NCBI RefSeq assembly: GCF_963855985.1
Contig: NC_087112.1
Location: 4,032,501 to 4,096,500, forward strand
Length of the DNA: 64,000 nucleotides
Source of the DNA: Ostrinia nubilalis
Taxonomy: Eukaryota; Arthropoda; Insecta; Lepidoptera; Crambidae
Direction of reading: 5' to 3'
Part shown: piece by piece, positions 12,901-24,900 of the stretch
Position numbering within the stretch: position 1 is the first letter of the stretch
Layout: every line of letters starts with the position of its first letter
Notes under the pieces: generated by a model
Seen by the model: only the letters and a program-made list of their open reading frames with translations
The model's database searches: none
What the model was told of the DNA's origin: nothing
Made by a program: the position numbers and the translations under genes

Positions 12901-15900
12901 AGCCTTGGGCTATCCAATACAAAACTTTTCTTTTTTAATTGGACCAGTAGTTTTTGAGATTAGCGCGTTCAACCAAACAAACTCTTCAGCAATAATATTA
13001 GTAAGTATAAATAATACAACTACATATTTCAGAATCTGCTTCAAGAAACTTAGCGATGTATTTTTATTATCAATCCCTTAGAAAGCCATAGGAATGTTCG
13101 GGAAAGCAAACAATGAACAGCCATGGGATAATGAATTTCAGCACTGGATTGACAGTGATCATAACAAATCACTAGCTTCCGATGAGCGAGCACTTCGTAG
13201 ACTAGACGATAGTTTGTTTACGTTTAAACGGAAACTTTTACCCAAATGTTTTCACAGATGGTGCGAAAACGTCATAAGTGGTTTGGAATAAAGTATTGAT
13301 TAGTAAATTAAAAAAAAGAAAGTAGGTAGATTGTTTGCGTCCGAATAATGATCATAATTATAATGATTTTATACCCCACCTTAATAGCTTACTAGAGTAG
13401 AGAGTTTTGAGGGACATGACACAAATTGGAAATCAATTCGTGTTATTTTACCCGATTTGAAGGTAACAGGTTTGAATAAACTTTGTTGACCTTCTGGGAA
13501 TAAATATGATTCCGTAGTTTGATTGGTATCTAAGGCCTCGTTCGTTTTCACGGCAATCCAGTAATGCAGGATCCCCCAAAAATAGACTAATAAGTGAATA
13601 CACATCTTTGAAATTCAAATATAAAACAGCTTGTGACTGTCAAGCCTACTGAAGCTGAAGCATAGCAGGTCATAAAATGAGACAATGGTTATCACCTTAG
13701 TTGTTACAATCCACAGGATAGTTGGAGAAGCTTATGAAATGACAATATTCCTTTTTCCTGCAGGTCAACATCCAGTCCCAGAATGGATTCACGCCTCTGT
13801 ACATGGCGGCGCAGGAGAACCACGATGCCGTGGTCAAGTTCCTGCTCGCCAACGGAGCCAACCAGAGCCTCGCCACTGAGGTTAGTCTACAGCAATACTA
13901 ATCATCTTCAACTACATCAACATCATCATTTTAGCTACAGACGTTCACTGCTGAACATAAGCATCCATTCATCATCATCAACTTCATCATCTTCAACATC
14001 ATCATCATCATCATCATTTCAACCATAGGACGTCTACTGCTGAACATGGGTCTCCCCTAATGATTTCCAAATAAGCCTCGCCAATAAAGCCAACCGGAGC
14101 CTCGCCACTGACTGAGGTTAGTCTCCAGCAAGCATCATCATCATCATTTCAGCCACAGGACTTCCATTGCTGAACATCCCCCAATGATTTCCAGATTGGC
14201 CGGCTGGTAACGACCTGGATCCAGCGCCTTCCAGTTATATTGGACACTATTAATATTACTTTTAGGGTTTCGTACCCAATGATTGATACCCATTGGGTAC
14301 GGAACCTTATTACTCCTGAGACTATAGGCTGAATAGCTCAGGCATATTAATAAGGGTTGACTTTGAAGTCCAAACTTCTGATAGCATCCATATAAAAATA
14401 TACCTACTTACCTATACTATTACAAGTACTCCTCAAATTTTAATCATCTTATTCTTTGCCTACAGGATGGCTTCACCCCACTCGCGGTGGCGATGCAACA
14501 AGGCCATGAGAAGGTGGTGGCGGTGCTACTAGAAGCAGACACGCGAGGGCGCGTTCGTCTGCCCGCGCTGCACATCGCTGCCAAGAAGGATGACGTCAAG
14601 GCGGCTAACCTTCTTCTAGAGGTACCTATGTAGAAGGAAAGATACATACTTACAGGGTTCTTAAGCTTAACCCTTAATTCGACGACGTGCGATATACTTC
14701 CCATTGAACGAAAATAAATCTCCGTAAAAAAATTGACCGCATATCTTGAACTCAAGGTGTTTATTTGCTCCCTAAACTATCTAACTATGCTGTCAAAAAT
14801 CAGCAAGACACCAATATCGATGAGACGCGAGCAATCTCCAATAATATGACGGGGAGGAAGGGCCCGCTGTGCGGGCTCAAGGTAAATTGCATTTTATTCA
14901 TTATTTTATGGCTTAATACTCTTGTAATATTATTAAAAACTATAGATAGGATACCTGCGAAGCTACTTACAATGTATTTACTGTCATACAGAGTTTTGTT
15001 TTCGTTTTACGACACCTATAACTTGCATGTCCAGTATACTTCCCGTCGTCGAATTACTAGTAAAGTAACTGCTAAATACTATGTCCAGTATTCTTCCCGT
15101 TGCCAAATTGTTAGAAAATTAACTTTTGTGGGTTTTGATAATAATATTTTAGGGATCCACACATAAAATGTTTTCTGCCTCACTATGTACCGTTTTTCAG
15201 AGTATCAACTCTAAAAAACAAGCCTTAGTAGCATTGGTGCCACCTAACACTACTCTTTTTCATATAGATACTGGTTTTTATGAGAAAATTGTTCTTCTCA
15301 CCCTGCTTTTCCATCAGTTCTTGCATAGAGCACATGAATATAGACAGTTAAATCTTTAACTTTGTCTTACTTGAGGGAATAATGCCAGAGGCATGGACCA
15401 GAAGCGTTGTGGTACCCTTATTCCAGAAAGGGGATAACACCTTACTGAAGAATTATAGTCCCATTACGCTTCCGAGCCATATCTACAAGTTTTTATGCGA
15501 GGGTTATTATATGCCGGTGTCCGAGAAGTCTTTGTAACCATAAACCACATTCATATACTGCGGCAGGGTTATACAGAAGACCAAAGAGTATTAATTGCCA
15601 TAACGCTTGGCGTACGTGGACTTTGAGGAGGCTTTCGATTTAATTGAAGCTTGAGCAGTGCTGTAGTCTTTCCAGAGAGCTTCCGTATTGACCCTTGATG
15701 CTGAAGTGCTTGCACAAAACGCCACCTTGATGGCGGTCCAAGTGCAGGAGAAGAAATCAGCAACAGGTCCAAGTGTGTTCCCAGTAATCACATAATGGTA
15801 CCTACTGAAAGGTTACTTCTCACAATAAGCCCTCTCTATATCACAGCATGACATGGAGAGGGCTGTGCTTGGTGTTTTTGTGCGACATCTAATGAGAAGA

Positions 15901-18900
15901 TCCGTAAAAGAACTAAAATCACTGATATAGCCTTATGGATTAGCATGCTGAAGTGGCAATGGGCAGGGCGCACATCACGCAGAACTAATGGCTGATGGCT
16001 ACAGCAAGGTTCTAGTATGGAGGCAACGTGCCGACAACCGCTGCGTGGGAGGTCCACTCGCAAGGTGGACAGAGGAACCCATAAAGGTAGCAGGAAGGCG
16101 CAGGATACAGAGTGACTATCAGATTGGCCGGTTGTTAGTCCACTTGCCAACCTGATAATCATTGGGGGAGGACAATGTTCATTAGTGAACGTCATAAAGC
16201 TGAAATTATGATGATGATAATTAATATTTTATTACGGAACCACTTGTTTCTTTTTTCTGTCTCTTCGACAACGGGAAGTATACTGGACATGGTTGGAGAG
16301 CGTCACTTTCTTATGAACTTGGCAACGTCCAGTATACTGGACATAGGTTTTTCAGGAAACTGAAATAGTTAGATTTTTTTGGGTATTTTTTCTGGGGTCC
16401 TAGACAAGCTAAGAAACGAAATCAGTAACTGTTTTATAAATTTAACTAAAAAAAAAATTCCGTCGAATGAAGGGTTAAGTTAAATTTTCAAGAGTACAGT
16501 GGACTCCCAGCATTTCGGCCCCTGGATATTCCAGCTTTCGGCTTTCCACTATCTGTCACAGTTCAAGCTACCCATTTCTGTTTTTTCTCTCGCTCTTATC
16601 AAATGGTGATTTTTTGCGATAGAACCAGATGACATGACCGGAAATGGGTAGCTGGAAACAGTTCTAGCTACCCATTTCCGGTCATGTTGTAGCCAATGGT
16701 AAATTGAATTTCTTTTTAGTGGGTCCTTCATGTCTGAGGGTCGTGGTCAGCTTCCTACAGATTTGAATTCCAAAAATTGCTTCATAATTTAAAGAGGATT
16801 GTATCAAGGCACCATAATTCATATTCTGTTCTTTTCCCAGAACGAACACAACCCAGATGTGACCTCAAAGTCGGGGTTCACCCCTCTTCACATCGCGGCG
16901 CACTATGGCAACGAATCTGTGGCTCGGCTGTTGCTAGCCAAGGGTGCTGATGTCAACTGCGCAGCCAAGCACAACATATGCCCTCTCCATGTTGCTGCCA
17001 AGTGGGGTGAGTTCCAGATCAATGACGTCATCTTTCTTCCATATTCATAGCAAGTCAGTGACGTCAACTGGCGCACTAAGCACTCCATCTACCCTCTCTA
17101 TTTATTTATTTATTTAAAGACTTCATTGCACACACATAAGAATGTTCCGTACAAAAAGGCGAGCTTAATGCTAATAATAATTAGTCATTCTCTACCAGCT
17201 GACCTTGAGCAAAACAGAGATACTGAGTACTATATACTATGTCACTACCAAGTGGCGTAAGTTTCATATGTACAATCTGGTAAATCATCATCATGAATGT
17301 CACGTGTTTTTGTCTCCACTGCAGGACGAAGAGCCTCTAATTTACCAAAGCAAATAGAGGATTTGGCCTACACTCTCTATGGGGATGGGAAAGCTTGATG
17401 TTTCTATACCTAAGTGCCTCTTAGGAGATCCACAGGAAGAATGGCGTCTACTCTAAAAAAACTACGCGGCTATACCTATAATATTCCTTATTATTAAAAC
17501 AAATTAGTGCGTCTTACGCTCCATAATCTTAAAATTATCATCATCAACAGTCCTTTACAGTCCACTGTTGGACTATGAGCCTCCTCTACTTCTGCTTCAC
17601 AACCTTAAAATCTTACAATGTTACTACAATCTAAAAATTTTATCTTCCAAATCCAGGTAAAGACAACATGGTGGCCCTTCTCGGCGACAACGGCGCTAAC
17701 GTCGAAGCACGCACCAGGGATGGACTGACCCCCCTGCACTGTGCGGCCAGGTCAGGCCACGAGAGAGTGGTGGAGGCTTTACTGGACAGGGGAGCACCTA
17801 TCACTAGCAAGAGCAAGGTTTGTGGCTTAAATGATAACGTTAAAGAGGATATACGGGATTCTGGTTACGTTCTGGTCTTAAAAGTCCCAAAATTAGAGAG
17901 TTTCGTTGGTTCTTTTGAGGGCAATAAAGCGTACAACGTTGCTGACATTAATTCTATACAATACTACATAAGTATTTGAATTTGAATAAGAGGTACCACA
18001 CATTATTCCAGTAAAAGAAATGTGTTTCACCTCGTTCTGCTTTCCGGAAGAGTTTTCATCTTTTTTGCATCAAAAATCATTTATATAGTTCTTGGAGAAC
18101 ATTACCTATGGTGAAAATTTAAGTAACCTACTTTGGATCTTTTGGCTGATTTTTGTTTTATTTTATACAGAATGGTCTAGCTCCTCTCCACATGGCAGCC
18201 CAGGGCGACCACGCTGAAGCAGCCCGGGTGCTTCTGTCCCGGCGAGCACCCGTCGATGACGTCACTGTGGATTACCTGACGGCGCTCCATGTGGCAGCCC
18301 ACTGCGGGCATGCTAAAGTCGCCAAGCTACTTTTAGATCGGTAAGATGCCTTTAGATGTCTCGAAAACACCATAGAATAGAAATAGAATATCGGTCGCAG
18401 TGATACTAGGACTCCATAGAACTAGAACAGCCGCTCAACAAACAAAAAAACACCATAGAATATACATAGGGAGGATACATTAAACGGATATTGAACGGAT
18501 TAGACTTTTTAAACAACTAAAGCGGCAGATTCTTCCTGAAAGTGCACTGACGCTTAGGCCCGGTTCCCACCAAAGCGGAGCGGAGAAATATTTTGAATAA
18601 CCAATCAGTATTCATTATTTCCACTTCTCCGCTAAGAGCCTCGCCGCCGCCGCTGTTAAATTTTATAGAAAAATTTGACGGCCCTAAACTTCTCCGCTCT
18701 GGTCCGCTCCGCTCCTCCTTGGTGCAAACCGGACCTTATACTCTTACCCTACTCGCTGTTAAGCAAATACTAAAAGTGGTTATTAATCAAGTTTTTTGTT
18801 ACAGCAATGCTGATGCAAACGCACGCGCTTTGAACGGATTTACTCCTCTACACATCGCTTGCAAGAAGAATCGAATTAAAGTTGTGGAACTGCTATTGAA

Positions 18901-21900
18901 GTATGGAGCCAGTAAGTAAATCTTTTGTCTTTTTAACCGACTTCAACAAAAGGAGGAGGTTCATTATTAATCTGGTAGCTCCTGACTTACCCAAAAGTCG
19001 AATTTGGAAAACATGTGAAAAAATTCTCGGTGACATGACTGAGTCTCTTGCACTGCTCCTTCTTAGCACCAACTTACAATATTGTTCTGAACAATATTCA
19101 ACAAGCACTTTTTAAAAGCCTGACAGCCAAAAAATAATGACTTCCTGACAATGGTCACATAATATGTACTAAAACTGACTGGATATTCTGGGACTAATTC
19201 TAGCCTATTCCTCTAGGTATCCAAGCAACAACCGAGTCAGGGCTGACCCCGCTCCACGTGGCAGCGTTCATGGGCTGCATGAACATCGTGATCTACCTGC
19301 TGCAGCATGAGGCCAACCCTGACGTGCCCACAGTCAGGGGGGAGACGCCTCTGCATCTAGCAGCCAGGGCTAACCAGGTGAGAAAATGTTTGCCAGGATT
19401 GAAGCAAGTTATAACTATTATTGGGGGGGTTGCACGCTTGTGATAGACTTTCTGTGACTGATACCTACGTAGGCGAAACCACTAGCAACAATATTTTAAA
19501 CTTTATTGTTTAAAATTGATACAAAAGTTGGACTTAATGGTAAAAGTTTTCTCCAGAGAGAAGTCAGTTTTGAAGAACAAATCAGTTCATGTTTAAAACC
19601 CGGGGAGTTACTGACTCTAACATCCTTGCCATCCAGCATTGCGCTATAAGCGGACTCTTCCGCTTAAAGATAAAGAGATAAAGATAAAGATATTTTTATT
19701 TATCAGACCATGTGTGAGACAATACAGAAATATATTTTTGGTGTTAGTAGATTTTGTTAGTATCAACATGTCTTACCGATATTCGGCGTGTAAAAATTAT
19801 AATTACTTAGTCTGTTTTTATCATTACTATAAGTCAATACATCGAAGTCAAATACAAATTAATTTAAAAATATATAATGTCAAAATTTATCATTAAGAAA
19901 GTCATTTATACAATAATAGCATTTTTCAATTAATAGTTTCTTAAATTTATTCTTGAAGAGATTATTATTAAGCGATTTATAGGCCTGGGGAATCTTATTA
20001 TAAATTTTGGGAGCCATGCATACTACACTATTCAGCATCAGAGTTGTCTTTGCATTATGCAAGCATAATTTGCTACCATCGCGACGATTGCGGACAACTT
20101 TGTCAGCAAGCCGCGGAAACAGGTGACAGTTTGCTCTTACAAATAGTGCTATTTCCAATAAATATAATGACGGAAGTGTAAGCTTATAGCGCAATGCCGT
20201 TTTCTTCATCTCTATGAAGAAAACGGTATCAGATGAATCTCTTATACACATCATGTTTTAACTTTTGGATAATCATAGAGCCTCGTAACTTTTGTAACTT
20301 AGATAAGGTCACCCGGGAAGAAAGCAACTATGGGGCTAAAGTGACTAATTGGTTTTATTCTTAATCTGATGGATTTTGAACAAAGTGTCATCTGTTGAAG
20401 CAATTATCAATCATTGCTTTTTATGTCTTTTTGGTGGACTCAAACCAAATCTTCCTCCTCAGACGGACATAATCCGCATCCTTCTCCGCAACGGGGCAGC
20501 AGTTGAAGCCAAAGCCCGCGAGCGTCAGACACCGTTGCACATCGCGTCACGACTCGGCAACGTCGACATTGCCGTGTTATTGCTGCAACATGGCGCCGAC
20601 GTGAGGGCAATGACGGCTGATCACTACAACGCGCTACACATCGCTGCGAAGCAACATAATCATGATGTAAGTACCTTAATTCAAATTGTGTCATTATGAG
20701 CATATTCTGTCGATTATTGCACAACGCGTCACGACTCGGCAACGTCGACATTGCCGTGTTATTGCTGCAACATGGTGCTGATGTAAGAGCAATGATGGCG
20801 GATCATTACAACGCGCTGCACATCGCTGCTAAACAACATAATCATGATGTAAGTAGCTTAATAAAGATTATGATAATATTCTGTGGATTCTGCTGTCCAT
20901 GGTGTACCTATAGTATGAAGTTTGAAGTACTTACCTCCCCTTTAAAAATTATAAGAACTTTTGTCGTTTGTTATCCGCTTTGTGGGGGATTTCGATCTCT
21001 TCCTTTTTTCATCAATATGTCTAATAAAAGTTTTGCTTTCCCCTGGGACAACATTGACCTTCACTGGTTGTGTTTTTATGGTCGCAAGCCGAAGATCATG
21101 GCTGCACAGAAGTGGCAGCGGTGGAATGAGAGTTGGATATAGGGCCATGAGGTGGAAAGCTATCCTGCTTACTTTATAGCATCTAATACAGTTTTAATAA
21201 GTACTTATTTGCAAATTATAAGAGCTTTAAATAAAATTGGTTAATTTCCCAACAGGTCGCTGCAGCACTGATCGAGCACAATGCTCCTCTGACTGCAACT
21301 ACCAAGAAAGGATTCACAGCTCTACATCTTGCTGCGAAATACGGGAACTTGAAGGTATGTCAGAAATCCGAGTCAAAGATTCGCTTCACGAAACGAAGTA
21401 ACTACATAAAAAGAAGTTACTTTTTTTGGATGCTTAATGAATGTAATTTCAAAACACAGGTAGCAAATCTCCTGCTGGCGCACGGGGCTTCCCCGGACCA
21501 AGCGGGGAAGAACGGCATGACCCCACTGCATGTGGCTGCTCAGTATGACCAGCAGGCTGTCGCCACCACTCTGTTGGAGAAGGGTGCTGATGCTAAGGTA
21601 AGGGGAAACATAGTAGTTTTACTGCTTCTGATGGGACTCGAACCTGCGACGATTATTATGCTGAGTAACTGCTACACCACTGTATAGAGGAGACAAAGGA
21701 AGCATGACTCATCATCATAATGAAGTTTTAATGACAGTCCATTTTGGCAGTCATTACTTCTTTAGCCAGTACTCCAAAGATCGCCTGCTGAAAACCAGGG
21801 TCGTGGCTTAAGTCGCAATTAATGCTGGTTAGACGCCCTTTTTGGCACAGTTTTAAACATTTTTGTTGATAAAGTTTTGTATGTGACAAAATAATGGTAC

Positions 21901-24900
21901 CTATCTTTTTCTATTAACCCTTAACCAGGCTCTGGTATCCACAGAGCCCACATCAATTTGAACTTTATGCTATGAAGATACGGTTGAAAATTAACGTCAT
22001 TTTGTTTGTCCAGGCCGTAGCTAAGAATGGCCACACTCCGCTCCACATCGCCGCTCGCAAAAACCAGATGGAGACGGCAGCCACCTTGCTGGAGTACGGA
22101 GCTCTGACCAACGCGGAGTCCAAGGCTGGGTTCACGCCTCTTCATTTAGCAGCCCAACAGGTTTGGTTTTGACTTCCTCTATAATCACCAGAATTCAAAT
22201 GAAATATTTTCCAGAGCTGGTGAGAAGACAAAATGTAAAGTCTCGATCAAAATTAGTAAAGAATTTGAATAAAAAATCTTTTCCAGACCTAGAAAGAAGA
22301 CAGTTCTATGTTTTGGATATGAAAATCCTCTTTTAATAAAACACTACAGGGTGTTAGGTAAACGGGTATGAGCCGACACTAGCCCATGTTAAAACATGGA
22401 CATATAAATGGTATGGTGAAGTCAGAAATTTGATATCATTATTTTATTTTTTTTAAATTTTCATACAAAATAAATTTTATAAAATCCGATTTGTATGAAA
22501 ATTAAAATGAAGATATCAATTTTCTGACTTTATACCCATTTACCTAACACCCTGTATACGAGTAAAACACAATTTACAATAATTGTGATTTAAAAATATG
22601 ATAAAAATTAACAAATAATTGCCACAAATTCAAATCTAATTCAAAAACTACCAGGCACAGTTGCAAATTTTGTTTTGTAGCTGACGATATCTATGTAATA
22701 TTGAAAATTGACACTACAGTTTACTTTAATGTGCTATCGTCTAAAACATTATCTTCTCCAATTTTTATACTCCATTCACCTTCTAAGAAATTTATCTTCT
22801 TCAACAGGGCCACACAGAAATGTGCTCGCTACTGCTAGAGCACGAAGCACAAGTAGACCAGCAGGCCAAGAACGGGCTTGCAGCTCTGCACTTAGCTGCT
22901 CAGGAAGACAGGGTGCCGGTCGCTCAGCTGATGGTCAAGAATGGAGCTGAAGTAAGATATTTTTTCGACTTTTCTTTCTTCTTCTTAGTCATAACTTTCT
23001 ATGTCTTTGGCCAACCAAGTGTGAGCTAGTGGATAAAGATTCCGATTCCAGCTGGTGCAACGTATTATACAACATAATGATCTTCGGCTGTTCTTTTACA
23101 AATGCTTCCACTACTGGACAAAGGCCTTTCCTCGGATTTCCTCAACGACAGATCTTGCGCTGCCCTAATTCGTTATGAGAGGCCTGCTTGCTTACCCTAT
23201 GTTTTTCGGTCCGTATTCAGCACTCAGAAACTTTTCTGCCTCAAAGACCATCAGTTCTAAGAGCTCAGAGCACTTAAGTTTGGCAATTCTGATAACTATA
23301 TTGATTTCTTTGGTTCTCCTTCGGATACGAGGGTATGAGTGGAACGTGCACTAATCATACTATTGTTATTCAGGTGGACATCTGCACCAAGGGTGGCTAC
23401 ACACCGTTGCACATCGCCAGCCACTACGGGCAGGCTAACATGGTGCGGTTCTTACTCGAAAATGGTGCTTCAGTTAAGGCTCAGACTACACATGGGTAAG
23501 TTTTTATCAAGGCTTCAGTGAAATAAAATAGCTTTACATTTAGAAACATTAAAAACATTACGTATTTTTCTTAAATTGTCATCTTCCACTAAAAATTATA
23601 AATTCTTATGTCAGGTACACCGCGCTTCATCACGCTGCCCAGCAAGGGCACATCAATATTGTCAACATTCTGCTGGAGCATAAGGCAGACGCAAATGCAA
23701 CGACTACGGTAAGTTTCTTTCATCTTTAGGTCATTTAGTTACCACTGCAGGAGCAGGACCCTCACTAATTTACCTGCCAAGTGGAAGATTTTGGTCAACA
23801 TTCTCGTCACTGTGTACCTTAGTCGTCTTTTATCATCCACGAGAAAGTGGAAGTGGTCTTTAATTAGTAATTTTATGAACATGTCACTTGCTTGTCAACA
23901 AAGATCTTGTTACAGCAACAATGTTTTCTTAAGATCTTTGGTGCTGAGACAAGTGGTCTTACCACAAGACTTCAAAGGCAATTGATTCTAGGCCATTGGT
24001 TGATTGGTAGAGAATGCCTTTAACATTAACTTCGTCATTTGTAAAACTTTGTGTTTAATAAAGTGTAATATCTAAACAATATTATTTGTCTACAGAACGG
24101 CCAGACGCCTCTAGATATAGCGTCCAAGCTAGGCTACGTCACAGTCATGGAGACCCTCAAGGAGGTGTCCGAGCCCTCCACAGCCCAGGCCTCCCAGGAG
24201 AAGTACAAGGTCGTGGCCCCGGAGACCATGCTGGAAACCTTCATGTCGGATTCTGAAGAAGAAGGTGGTAAGTTTGATTATTTCTTGTTTGAAAAACTGT
24301 AACAATTCAAAAGACTTGTGGAAATTGCTCTCGTCTTGCTATTAATAAGAAAAGAGCTGATGATCTTCACAGCTGTTTAAGAGATCTTTAAAATATGAAA
24401 AACTAAAAACAAATCTTACGATCTCTGTAATTGCTGTCGTTCTCCTAACAATTCGAAAAGAGCTGATGACTTTCAAACCGTTGAACAGATCTTTATAAAT
24501 TATAGATTTACAAATCTCTTGATCAAGTCTGCTCTCAACAAAGAAAACCGCATCAAAATCGGGCCATTGGCTAAGGAGCTATGACGTGACAGACAGACAC
24601 TAGGGCTGGGTTACACCATCTCACTTTAACTTTACCAACGTCAAAACTCTGTCAAACTCCATACAACAAAACACCGTTATCGTCAAAGTTAGGTGGTGCA
24701 ACTCAGTCTAGGAGACGTTAAATTTATAACACCCTTCTATTAAGCATGATCTAGCAGTTCCAAAGCAATACTTTAAGGTTTATTTTCTAGTGAATCTATC
24801 TCAAATTTAAAATTATCTTTCTTCCTAGGAGAAGACACCATCCTCAACGACCAGCCGTACCGCTACCTAACTGCTGACGACATGAAGTCTTTGGGAGACG

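Noticed and set aside
20696..20848. Copy 2 of exon 10 as a working alternative exon
   Set aside because: The only nearby AG gives the wrong phase with both the preceding and following exons, and intron retention meets a stop before the copy.
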